Source: Desulfobacteraceae bacterium
GTDB lineage: Bacteria > Desulfobacterota > DSM-4660 > Desulfatiglandales > Desulfatiglandaceae
DNA length: 9,211 bases
NCBI GenBank assembly: GCA_030597505.1
Contig: JAUVRS010000081.1
Location: forward strand, 1-9,211
Reading direction: 5' to 3'
The translations under genes and the position numbers were made by a program. The notes beneath the pieces were generated by a model. It saw only the letters and a list, made by a program, of their open reading frames with translations, was not told where the DNA came from and searched no databases. Of the stretch, positions 1-6,861 are shown piece by piece (position 1 is the stretch's first letter; each line of letters opens with the position of its first letter).

Positions 1-205
1 CTTGTGGCTCACATCCTATGAGGGAAGCAACCTCTTTCCTCGCCCGATCGATTCCGGTCTTGGCCCTTTTTCCCAGAGAATAGTCGCTGGAAGGGTTCCC
101 AAATTCATCTTCCAGATAAGGCATCATTGCCTTCACTACCTCCGGGTCCACCGGGGTGGTACCATTGTGATCCAAATAGATTACACCGTCTTTTTTTTCA
201 ATCAT
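1..205 (-). CDS. Cysteine desulfurase / selenocysteine lyase-type PLP enzyme, N-terminal fragment
   Basis: This is the start of a gene that runs off the left edge; about 68 residues are visible, translated on the minus strand from an ATG whose first base is 205. The protein begins MIEKKDGVIYLDHNGTTPVD and continues through MPYLEDEFGNPSS and a helix ending EVASLIG. This is the classic N-terminus of class V aminotransferase-fold NifS/IscS proteins (consensus YLDNAATTPVDPEV...M.PY....FGNPSS.HS.G). Such enzymes use pyridoxal phosphate to take sulfur (or selenium) from cysteine (or selenocysteine) for Fe-S cluster or cofactor assembly in the cytoplasm. The PLP lysine and the active-site cysteine loop lie outside the window, so the exact subfamily cannot be set. 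The DHNGTT form of the motif differs from the commoner DNAATT/DHNATT. The gene is divergent from the KASIII gene. It is missed by simple ORF listing because it has no stop inside the window. Family assignment is firm, substrate is not. Confidence 0.88.
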   Translation of the reverse strand, partial: MIEKKDGVIYLDHNGTTPVDPEVVKAMMPYLEDEFGNPSSDYSLGKRAKTGIDRARKEVASLIGCEPQ

Positions 206-231
206 CTGACGCCTATTACCTTGTTCTTTTG

Positions 232-259
232 ATAATAACAAAGCCAAACCCCTATCCAA
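232..259 (-). promoter_or_regulatory. Weak candidate promoter for the cysteine desulfurase gene
   Basis: Read on the minus strand, a TATTAT hexamer (237 to 232) lies 16 nt downstream of TTGGAT (259 to 254), about 26 nt before the ATG at 205. The -10 is a good match to the sigma-70 consensus and the -35 is poor. The region is AT-rich, so chance occurrence is possible. Confidence 0.25.
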
Positions 260-357
260 AAATCCTATTATTTCTCCCGGATTTGTTGAAAGATTACTAT
301 TGGGTCATTTCTCATTTTGTGTGGTGATTTTGTGATTTGTAGAACAAATTCTGCCAA

Positions 358-386
358 TTGACAACCCATTACATCGGTGATACTTT
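358..386 (+). promoter_or_regulatory. Candidate sigma-70 promoter for the KASIII gene
   Basis: A perfect TTGACA (358-363) is followed after 17 nt by TACTTT (381-386); an alternative -10, GATACT at 379-384, has 15-nt spacing. It lies 43 nt upstream of the preferred ATG at 430. Its TTG is also the first base triplet of the longest open frame, which supports reading 358 as promoter and not as start codon. The -10 match is only moderate. Confidence 0.42.
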
Positions 387-429
387 TAGGGTCATCAAAA
401 GTTGGGAATTTCAGCGGAGAAATAGGTCT

Positions 430-1425
430 ATGGATGTGGATACGGTGAGAATTCTGGGAACAGGCTCATATGTTCCCCCAAAGGTCCTGACAAACTTTGA
501 TCTGCAGGAAATGGGGCTGGATACAACGGATGAATGGATAGTCCAGCGAACGGGAGTAAGCCAAAGAAGGATAGCAGACCCTGATGTGAACACCTCTGAT
601 TTGAGTTACGAGGCATCTCTAAGGGCGCTTGAAACGGCTGATCTAACGGCCAGGGACCTGGATCTTATCATTGTGGCCACCATCACCCCGGACACTTGCT
701 GCCCCGCAGCTGCCAATTGGCTTCAAGCCAGGCTGGACGCCCCCCAGGCCGTTACTTTTGATATTACCGCGGCCTGTTCCGGTTTTATTTTTGCAATAAA
801 TGTGGCGCAGCAGTACCTAAAGACCGGGGCGGCAAAAACCATACTCGTGGTGGCAGCAGAGGTCATGACCAGGACCCTTAACTGGACCGATCGGAGTTCC
901 TGCATCTTGTGGGGGGATGGCGCGGGAGCCGCGATATTGACCCTGGGCCATGAGGGTCCGGAGATCCTTTCCACCCACATCCATACGGATGGCGTCAACG
1001 GCCAGGGCCTTTTGATGCCGGGTGGTGGTTCCAAGACCACCCCTATTTCCCACAAAAGCGTGGACGACAAACTTCATGTCCTTCAACTGATTGAAGCCAA
1101 TTCCAGTTTTAGAGTGGCGGTGAGACACTTTATCGATTCTATAAAGGAAGCTGTCACGTTTAATGGCATGGCAGTCGAGGATATTGACTGGTTTATCCCG
1201 CACCAGGCCAATTTGCGCATGTTCCAATCAATGGCCAAAAGCCTGAAAGTGTCCATAAAAAAATTCTACGTGACCCTAAACAAGTACGGCAACATTTCTT
1301 CAGCCTCTTGTGCAATTGCCCTCGATGAGGCTGTACGTGATGGCAGTATCAAAAAAAATGATCTTATTTGTATCCCAGTGTTCGGTGGGGGCCTTACCTG
1401 GGGCAGTGCGCTTATCCAATGGTAG
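430..1425 (+). CDS. 3-oxoacyl-ACP synthase III (KASIII, FabH-type)
   Basis: Thiolase-fold condensing enzyme of 331 aa. FabH enzymes accept an acyl group from CoA onto a cysteine and condense it with malonyl-ACP, giving the first 3-oxoacyl-ACP of a chain. The N-terminus (ILGTGSYVPP, then DEWIVQRTG) is closely FabH-like. The catalytic triad is complete: Cys116 in TAACSGF, His258 in IPHQANLR, Asn288 in YGNISSAS. Counterparts of E. coli FabH Trp32, Arg36, Arg151 and Asn210 are visible as Trp36, Arg40, Arg155 and Asn224, and the C-terminus FGGGLTWGSALIQW is typical. About 10 extra residues lie in the 195-215 loop. I chose ATG 430 over upstream TTG 358 because GGAG lies at 416-419, the N-terminus then aligns with FabH, and TTG 358 sits in a promoter-like -35 box. 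The hydrolase gene follows after 27 nt, suggesting one transcript. It could be a housekeeping fabH, but no fab, acp or plsX gene is nearby, so a specialised starter enzyme is more likely (inference). Confidence 0.9.
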   Translation: MDVDTVRILGTGSYVPPKVLTNFDLQEMGLDTTDEWIVQRTGVSQRRIADPDVNTSDLSYEASLRALETADLTARDLDLIIVATITPDTCCPAAANWLQARLDAPQAVTFDITAACSGFIFAINVAQQYLKTGAAKTILVVAAEVMTRTLNWTDRSSCILWGDGAGAAILTLGHEGPEILSTHIHTDGVNGQGLLMPGGGSKTTPISHKSVDDKLHVLQLIEANSSFRVAVRHFIDSIKEAVTFNGMAVEDIDWFIPHQANLRMFQSMAKSLKVSIKKFYVTLNKYGNISSASCAIALDEAVRDGSIKKNDLICIPVFGGGLTWGSALIQW

Positions 1426-1452
1426 TTGATTTTTCAAGGAGTCTCTATTTCA

Positions 1453-2247
1453 GTGGAACAAACGGTTTTTAAAAAACTAAAGGAAATGGGTGTTGGATTT
1501 GAAACCCGATCCGACACCTTCTCCGGCTCGCTCCCGATTCTTGTAATGATCCACGGGGCTGGCGGACAATCCCACGTCTGGCAAAATCAGACACGTCTTC
1601 TAAAGGACTCGATAAATGCCGCGGCTCTGGACCTCCCCGGACACGGAGACACCAGGGCCGCAAAGATGCCCAATATAGAAACGTACGCAGAGTGGTTGGG
1701 CGATACCCTCAATGATCTGTTTGAAAGACCCGTTTTCCTGATGGGTCATTCCTTTGGCGGAGCTGTCGTGCAACAGACCGCCCTTCTCTATCCTGATTTG
1801 ATCCATGGTACTATTCTTGTTGGGACAGGCCCTCGTCTACAGGTTGCCCCGGTATTTTTGGAAGGCCTTTTGAAAGACTTTGAAAAGACCGTTGATTCCA
1901 TCATTGGGTTCGCCTATGCCTCCGGGGCAGATGTCTCGATGATCAAAGAAGGCGCCAAGTTGATGAAAGAGGCAGGACTGGAGATTGTGCATGCTGATTT
2001 CCTGGCCTGCAATCTCTTTGACCTCCGAAACGAGGTGGATAAGATCCGTACCCCCTGCCTTATTATCTGCGGGGATCAGGATAAACTGACCTCCGTCTCT
2101 CTCTCCGAGTCGCTCAAAAAATTGATCAAAGGAAGCAGGTTTGAGATCGTCCCCTCAGCGGGACACATGGTCATGATAGAAAAATACAAAGTCCTAAACA
2201 GCTATGTGACGGGTTTTATCAAAACAGTGATCAAAAACGCTGACTAG
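1453..2247 (+). CDS. Alpha/beta-fold hydrolase
   Basis: A 264-aa single-domain protein of the alpha/beta hydrolase superfamily, probably cytoplasmic: no signal peptide or membrane segment is seen. Visible elements in order are the oxyanion-hole strand VMIHGAGG (residues 31-38), the DLPGHGDT segment (60-67), the nucleophile elbow GHSFGG with Ser100, the acid strand IICGDQDKLT with Asp210 as likely triad acid, and His238 in SAGHMVM. The Ser-Asp-His triad is therefore complete, which fits an esterase or thioesterase; it does not have the Asp nucleophile of haloalkane dehalogenase-like OleB. I start it at GTG 1453, preceded by AAGGAG at 1436-1441; a TTG at 1426 directly after the preceding stop is in frame but has no good ribosome site. 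It is downstream of and probably co-transcribed with KASIII, so removing an acyl group from CoA/ACP or hydrolysing the product is plausible, but substrate is unknown. The TAG stop is the first three bases of the inverted-repeat element that follows. Confidence 0.85.
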   Translation: MEQTVFKKLKEMGVGFETRSDTFSGSLPILVMIHGAGGQSHVWQNQTRLLKDSINAAALDLPGHGDTRAAKMPNIETYAEWLGDTLNDLFERPVFLMGHSFGGAVVQQTALLYPDLIHGTILVGTGPRLQVAPVFLEGLLKDFEKTVDSIIGFAYASGADVSMIKEGAKLMKEAGLEIVHADFLACNLFDLRNEVDKIRTPCLIICGDQDKLTSVSLSESLKKLIKGSRFEIVPSAGHMVMIEKYKVLNSYVTGFIKTVIKNAD

Positions 2248-2421
2248 TGTCAGAACGAAAACTAGGATTTTTCGTTCAGATCAAGCCTCCGGCCTGTAGG
2301 GCCTACGGCCCGGAGGGGAAGACGAAAATTTTAACCGCAGGAATACATTGAGTATTTCGAGGATTAAAATTTGAGTCTGACGCAGATATGGGCGAAAAAG
2401 ACAGTTTTCGTGCAGGCACTA
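2245..2421. repeat. 177-bp structured element with imperfect terminal inverted repeats (MITE/BIME-like)
   Basis: The ends 2245-2263 and 2403-2421 are inverted copies matching at 16 of 19 positions, both starting TAGTG and ending ACGAAAACT. Between them the strand folds into four successive hairpins: 2253-2277 (perfect 9-bp stem, GAACGAAAA/TTTTCGTTC); 2286-2316 (GC-rich, CCTCCGG/CCGGAGG plus an inner GTAGG/CCTAC, one mismatch); 2321-2377 (GAC/GTC, tandem G.A mismatch, AAATTTTAA/TTAAAATTT, inner GGAATAC/GTATTTC); and 2393-2410 (CGAAAA/TTTTCG). No transposase or credible ORF lies inside, and I see no clear target duplication. It is non-coding and could be a miniature inverted-repeat element, a composite of REP-type palindromes, or a structured RNA processed between the hydrolase and ligase messages. 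Repeat status across the genome is inferred; inside the window only the terminal motif recurs, at 7993-8023. Confidence 0.72.
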
Positions 2422-2598
2422 ACTAACAAGACTTCCCATCCCGGTCTCCACGTTCCCGAAACAGACAAATCTTGCAATACCTTGCGTTGCCACGGGATCA
2501 GATGCTCACACATGGGAAAGGTTTTTCATTTCTTATCCAGGCTTTCTAACATCGTCGGTTATTTTATCGTTTGACGGATAATCAAGAGGAGAAGGGAA
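2422..2598. other. Remainder of the intergenic gap upstream of the ligase gene
   Basis: This is the second half of the 351-nt gap between the hydrolase and ligase genes. I find no convincing gene: the short open frame crossing it (2371-2574) starts inside the folded element, ignores ribosome-site rules and has no recognisable motif. No clear promoter stands out, although AT-rich sequence at 2520-2575 could hold one. GAGGAG at 2586-2591 with AAGGG at 2592-2596 is the ribosome site of the ligase. Confidence 0.55.
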
Positions 2599-4455
2599 AT
2601 GGCATTGGATCAAGTCAAGGGTATGAACGTGGCCCAAATTATTAAATTTTACGGAACCAATCCGAAGACCCTTAACCGCACTTTTCTCATGTATCGGGAT
2701 GACGACGGGATTTTGCGAGAGGTCAGCTTTGCCGATTTCTATAATATTTCCCTGAAATACGCGGCCATGATCCATCAGATCAGGGAAGAGCGGGGACAAC
2801 TCGATGCACCACGGTTCCACGTGGCATTCTTTATGCAAAACACGCCGGAGGCTGTTTATCTCTTCGGGGGATGCGCCTTTACAAACTCCACCCTTGTGGG
2901 GATCAACAACGCCCAAGTGGGAGAAAAACTGGCCACAGATCTAAACAAGATGGACATCGAAGTCGTCTTTGCCGACGAGGTTGAGCAACCCAAGACCGGA
3001 CGCACCTTTGTGGAATCTGTCATCGATGTCCATGGACGGTTTGGTCTGGGCGATTTGTATCCCCGTTACCTTATCGGCCGTAGAAGCCAGACCCGCAACC
3101 ATCCTCCTGAGGTGGCGACCATTGGAGATTGGCTGGCCAAATGTAAAGCCAAGGCCTTCTCGCCTGTGTCTTTAGCTGAGAACACCACCGGCGTCATCAT
3201 CTTCACCTCCGGCACCACGGGCGCGCCAAAAGGCATCGAGGTCAAGTGGAAAAAACTCATTGACGTTGGGGTGGGATTTACCACTCTGCTCAATTACTCT
3301 GAGGACGACGTCGGTTATGTTTGCATGCCATTAAACCACTCCAATTCAATGTTTATAAATCTTATGAGTTCATTGCTCAACGGAGCAAAACTTCTTCTCC
3401 GCAGGCGGTTCAGCGCAAGCAATTTTGTCAGGGACATCAGCGAGGCGGGCGCCACCGTATGGAACAGCGTCGGTGATCCGGTGATGTATGTGCTTGCCAC
3501 CATAGGCCCCGACGCCGACTATGCGGACCTCCCCCTTCGAACGGTTGTCAGCACCGGCACCAACGCGGCAAACCGAGCGGCCTTTACCCGGATATTTGGC
3601 CTTGAAATCTTTGCCGAGGCCTACGGTTCCACCGAGGTAGGCGCCCTGGCTTTGGTCACTCCGGACACGCCGGAATACAGCGTGGGCAAGATCATCCCGG
3701 GCAAGAACGTCAAGGTGATTGATGAGTCCACCGGAAAAGAATGTGAGCCGCCCCTGATGGATAAAAACGGCAATATCCTCAATTTTGACAAGGCAGTGGG
3801 AGAATTGGTTGTAAGCCAGGAGTCCCTGGGAGATTCTGCCTTCTCAGGCTACTACAACCTGCCCGCCGAAAACGCGGAAAAGGTTAACGAAAATGGCTAT
3901 TACCATATGGGAGACCTTGGCGCCTTGGAGGAAAAAAACAATGAACAATATGTCATTTTTTTGGGTCGTACCGGCACAGACCGTCTCCGTACCAAAGGCG
4001 AGAACTTCTCCACCACCTTTGTGGAAGAAATAATCATGCGGTACCCCGGCATGCAAAACTGTGCAGTAATCGGCATTCCTTTTGTGGACAGCACGGAAAA
4101 CGACAACCCCATATATGTGTTGGACATGGAGGACCCCATTGGCTTTGATCTTGCCAAATTTTACAGTTATTGCCGTGAAGAAATTCCCCAGTACGCGCTG
4201 CCGGGATTTATCCGCCTGATCCCGGAACTGCCCCGCACCGACACACGCAAGGTCAGAAAGCCTGCGCTCATGTACGATTTTATAGAAAGGACCCCTGAAA
4301 AAGATGCTGACGAACGGGACCGGTTGTACGTGGTCGGTCCGGGTGGAGTTAAAGCGTTTGAAACCCCGGACTACCAGCGCGAAATGGCCAAATGCAATGA
4401 TGTTGCAGTGCGCGCCCGATTCATGGCCGCCACCAAAAGACAAGACATTTTTTGA
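2599..4455 (+). CDS. Long-chain acyl-CoA synthetase, FATP-type AMP-binding enzyme
   Basis: A 618-aa member of the adenylate-forming (ANL) superfamily, which activates a carboxylic acid with ATP to an acyl-AMP and transfers it to CoA. The nucleotide loop FTSGTTGAPKG is at residues 202-212, YGSTE at 342-346 and MGDLG at 437-441; the hinge region GRTGTDRLRTKGENFSTTFV is at 456-475, and a late lysine sits in RKVRKP (550-555). RFSASNFV...GATVW (270-288) and the KGEN hinge resemble the fatty acid transport protein/very-long-chain synthetase branch, so a fatty or other bulky acid is the likely substrate (family inference). Against that branch the hinge carries about one extra residue (RTGTDR for RTGD), and a charged tail of about 55 residues follows the usual end of the C-terminal domain. 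No membrane segment is obvious. ATG 2599 has a strong GAGGAG site at 2586-2591. The next gene begins 9 nt after the stop, so the two proteins are very likely made together. Confidence 0.9.
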   Translation: MALDQVKGMNVAQIIKFYGTNPKTLNRTFLMYRDDDGILREVSFADFYNISLKYAAMIHQIREERGQLDAPRFHVAFFMQNTPEAVYLFGGCAFTNSTLVGINNAQVGEKLATDLNKMDIEVVFADEVEQPKTGRTFVESVIDVHGRFGLGDLYPRYLIGRRSQTRNHPPEVATIGDWLAKCKAKAFSPVSLAENTTGVIIFTSGTTGAPKGIEVKWKKLIDVGVGFTTLLNYSEDDVGYVCMPLNHSNSMFINLMSSLLNGAKLLLRRRFSASNFVRDISEAGATVWNSVGDPVMYVLATIGPDADYADLPLRTVVSTGTNAANRAAFTRIFGLEIFAEAYGSTEVGALALVTPDTPEYSVGKIIPGKNVKVIDESTGKECEPPLMDKNGNILNFDKAVGELVVSQESLGDSAFSGYYNLPAENAEKVNENGYYHMGDLGALEEKNNEQYVIFLGRTGTDRLRTKGENFSTTFVEEIIMRYPGMQNCAVIGIPFVDSTENDNPIYVLDMEDPIGFDLAKFYSYCREEIPQYALPGFIRLIPELPRTDTRKVRKPALMYDFIERTPEKDADERDRLYVVGPGGVKAFETPDYQREMAKCNDVAVRARFMAATKRQDIF

Positions 4456-4464
4456 GGTGTCAAC

Positions 4465-5721
4465 ATGTTGACAAAAAAACTGAAAGAAATACATCAGCTT
4501 CAAACCAAACTGATGACTGCACACTACGAACGTGCCCTCAAGGCAAAGACCGAAGGCCGGCCCGTCGCCTATGTCACGGCCATGTTTCCGGTGGAAATCG
4601 TAAAGGCCTTTGAACCTCATCTGGCGACGGTCTATCCCGAAAACCACGCTGCACTTCTCATTTCAAGGGGCCAATCCCAGCTTGTGAGCCATGCAGAAGC
4701 AGCTGGCCTGGACCGCATGGGATGCGCCTATGAACTCTATAACACGGGCTTCCTTCTGGACGGGCGCGGCAGGTTGGAGACAGAAGACCTTCAAGATGCC
4801 AGGGGCCGGCCCATCATAAAACTTGTGGAGCCTGACATTTTGCGGGCCTGCAACAACCAATGTCACGTGGTCTGTGAATGGTTTAAACATTTGAGCGAGG
4901 CGGGCGGCCATAAACCCTACAAGATGATCAATGTGGGTGATCGTTACGACGGTTCCCTGGAAGAGGAACGGGCAGCTTATGTGCGTACCCAACTCGAAGA
5001 ACTTATAAACTGGCTGGAGGATGTCACCGGGCAACAATTCGACCGGGACCATTTTCTTGAGGTAGCCGACAAGTCACGAAAGGCCATAGGGCTTTGGCAG
5101 CGCTATCTGGATCTGGGCACGATCACGCCCGCCCCCATGACCGCCTTTGACGGTTTCTCTCACATGGCCCTGATTGTCTCGGAGAGAGGCACTCAACCGG
5201 CCATCGATTATTATCTGCAGCTTATTGACGCCACCGATGAGTTGGTGGAGAAGGGTATCAGCGCCGTAGGCAAAGAACGTCACCGGCTGTTGTGGGATAA
5301 TCTGGCAACATGGTTCAACTTCCGTGACCTGCAGAAAGGACTGGCCGCTGACGGAATTGCTGTGGTGGGATCGACATATCTGGACGCATGGCGCAAAGAC
5401 CTTGATACCTCAAACTACGATACACTTCTTTACAGCATGGCCCGCGCCTATGCCTCCATGTATACCAATATGACGATTGATGAAAGGGTACGGGTCTATA
5501 TCGACATGGTCAACAAATACCAGGCAGACGGGGTCCTGTTCCACAAAAATATGAGCTGTCACACCTTTTCCCTGCGCGTCAACGAAATCGCCAAACGTTT
5601 GAATCAACACTTTGGTCCTGAATTCCGTACCGTTGTCTTCGAGGGCTGTCAGGGCATAAGCGGACGTTTTCAGAAACACGCATTTGAAACCGGCGTGCAG
5701 GTCCATTTTGTTGAGAGATAA
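4465..5721 (+). CDS. 2-hydroxyacyl-CoA dehydratase / benzoyl-CoA reductase (HgdB/BcrC) family Fe-S subunit
   Basis: A 418-aa protein of the family holding 2-hydroxyacyl-CoA dehydratase subunits, the BcrB/BcrC and BzdN/BzdO-type subunits of ATP-dependent benzoyl-CoA reductase, and double-cubane-cluster proteins. These bind Fe-S clusters and handle CoA thioesters at very low potential, fed by an ATP-driven activator. Visible family hallmarks are VYPENHAALL (residues 57-65), GCAYELYNTG (86-95), the Cys-rich ACNNQCHVVCEWF (128-140), LLWDNLATWFNFR (275-287), DGVLFHKNMSCHTFSL (355-370) and VVFEG (390-394). It has exactly six cysteines: 87, 129, 133, 137, 365 and 395. Cys87, one of the 129/133/137 group and Cys365 match the three usual [4Fe-4S] ligands; Cys395 sits where relatives usually have Asp. 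The family generally works as a heterodimer, yet no second subunit and no ASKHA-type activator is present. The ribosome site GAGGTG (4454-4459) overlaps the ligase stop codon, indicating tight coupling to it. The true reaction is not known. Confidence 0.85.
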   Translation: MLTKKLKEIHQLQTKLMTAHYERALKAKTEGRPVAYVTAMFPVEIVKAFEPHLATVYPENHAALLISRGQSQLVSHAEAAGLDRMGCAYELYNTGFLLDGRGRLETEDLQDARGRPIIKLVEPDILRACNNQCHVVCEWFKHLSEAGGHKPYKMINVGDRYDGSLEEERAAYVRTQLEELINWLEDVTGQQFDRDHFLEVADKSRKAIGLWQRYLDLGTITPAPMTAFDGFSHMALIVSERGTQPAIDYYLQLIDATDELVEKGISAVGKERHRLLWDNLATWFNFRDLQKGLAADGIAVVGSTYLDAWRKDLDTSNYDTLLYSMARAYASMYTNMTIDERVRVYIDMVNKYQADGVLFHKNMSCHTFSLRVNEIAKRLNQHFGPEFRTVVFEGCQGISGRFQKHAFETGVQVHFVER

Positions 5722-5779
5722 CCCTAATGTTGCATGAAATTTGAGTTCAAAACGCTATAGATCGGGTCAGCAAGGGCAT

Positions 5780-6691
5780 TCAGCCCCGACGGCCCAAACC
5801 GCCCACAGTGGCCCAAAGCGCACCCCCCAAAATAAATCCTCCAAAAAGAATGTGGGTCAAACCCACGGGTTCCTTTAAAAAAACCGCCCCCATCACAACC
5901 CCATATAAAGGGAGGGTATTATAAAACGCCATGGCGCCGCCTGCCCCCAGCGAGCGAACAGCCCGGTTCCAACTCCAGTAGGAAACGATAGTGGGGAAAA
6001 TACAAATGTGGGCAATGGCAAGGATCGTCCCCAGCCGTAAATTCAAAGGAATGTATGAAAGCTCGAAAAGAGCACCACCGACCAGCAAGGGTAGCCCCAG
6101 GAAGTTGGACAGGGCTGTGGCTGCCACCGCAGAACGATGGCGCATGACACGCCTGCCAAAAACGGCATAAAAAGCCCACACCACTGCCGCCCCCAGAAGG
6201 GCCAGATCCCCGGGGTTGAATTGGAGCCGGAGCAAAAAGGAGAGTGAACCACCCGACATCAACCCCACCACACCAAACAATCCAAGGACCGCCCCAAAGG
6301 TCTCTCTGCGTGTAACCGGTTCTTGAATGATCACCCCGGCGATCAAGGCCGTGATCAAGGGTGAAAACCCTTGAATCAGTGAGCTATTTACCGCGGTCGA
6401 ATAGCGAAGTCCCAGATAAAGTAACGGACCAAATGCGAACACACCGGCAAGACCCATGGCCAGAATCCACCATCTATCTTTTCCATACCGCCGCTCTTCT
6501 CGGGGGACTCCCCGAAGCATGAGGCTGAAAAAAGCCGTAGCCACGGTGAAACGCAGCGCGGTCAGAGTCAGCGGACCAATATCGCCGCGCAACCAGCGAC
6601 CCAGGACAGCATTGGAGGCCCAGCCCATGGTAGCAAGGTTGACCAGGATCACGCCAATGGCCTTTGTCCGCCACGACCCCGGATCTTTCAT
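5780..6691 (-). CDS. EamA-family (drug/metabolite transporter superfamily) permease
   Basis: A 303-aa inner-membrane protein, hydrophobic throughout, with about ten predicted transmembrane helices in two repeated halves of five, as is standard for EamA/DMT proteins of near 300 aa. Characteristic segments are MGWASNAVLGRWLRG near residue 22, a first-half end at about GVVGLMSGG, a second half opening LALLGAAVVWAFYAVFGRR, and FYNTLPLYGVVMGAVFLKEP near the end. Relatives export amino acids, metabolites or toxic compounds, but sequence does not give the substrate. The start at 6691 is well supported: AGGAG (minus strand, complement of 6700-6704) lies 8 nt upstream. It converges on the HgdB-family gene with 58 nt between the stops and no clear terminator there, and diverges from the RarD-like gene. 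Confidence 0.9.
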   Translation of the reverse strand: MKDPGSWRTKAIGVILVNLATMGWASNAVLGRWLRGDIGPLTLTALRFTVATAFFSLMLRGVPREERRYGKDRWWILAMGLAGVFAFGPLLYLGLRYSTAVNSSLIQGFSPLITALIAGVIIQEPVTRRETFGAVLGLFGVVGLMSGGSLSFLLRLQFNPGDLALLGAAVVWAFYAVFGRRVMRHRSAVAATALSNFLGLPLLVGGALFELSYIPLNLRLGTILAIAHICIFPTIVSYWSWNRAVRSLGAGGAMAFYNTLPLYGVVMGAVFLKEPVGLTHILFGGFILGGALWATVGGLGRRG

Positions 6692-6861
6692 TATCCCGGC
6701 TCCTGCCCAAAATCATGACGGATAAGTATCTCACTATCCAAATCAATTTTCATTTAAACCAAGTGTACCCTTTCCCAAAAAACCGAAGTACGCCCTTGTA
6801 TATCTTTATTTGCCATAGGGCAATCTTTTTGCATCTGTGGAGAAAGGCCTCTCTAAAAAGC

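Noticed and set aside
1426..1452. TTG start of the hydrolase directly after the KASIII stop
   Set aside because: There is no ribosome site before it, whereas AAGGAG at 1436-1441 precedes GTG 1453.
2371..2574. 67-aa open frame in the intergenic gap
   Set aside because: It starts inside the folded element, lacks a ribosome site and has no motif or plausible protein composition.
430..4455. A true OleABCD head-to-head hydrocarbon operon
   Set aside because: The KASIII keeps FabH-specific features, the hydrolase has a Ser nucleophile unlike OleB, the ligase looks FATP-like, and no short-chain dehydrogenase (OleD) is present.
3844..4647. 267-aa open frame on the minus strand opposite the ligase and Fe-S genes
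   Set aside because: It spans the junction of two convincing plus-strand genes, has no recognisable motif and is a reading-frame shadow.
5722..5779. Terminator between the convergent Fe-S and EamA genes
   Set aside because: I found no stem of useful length followed by a T run on either strand.
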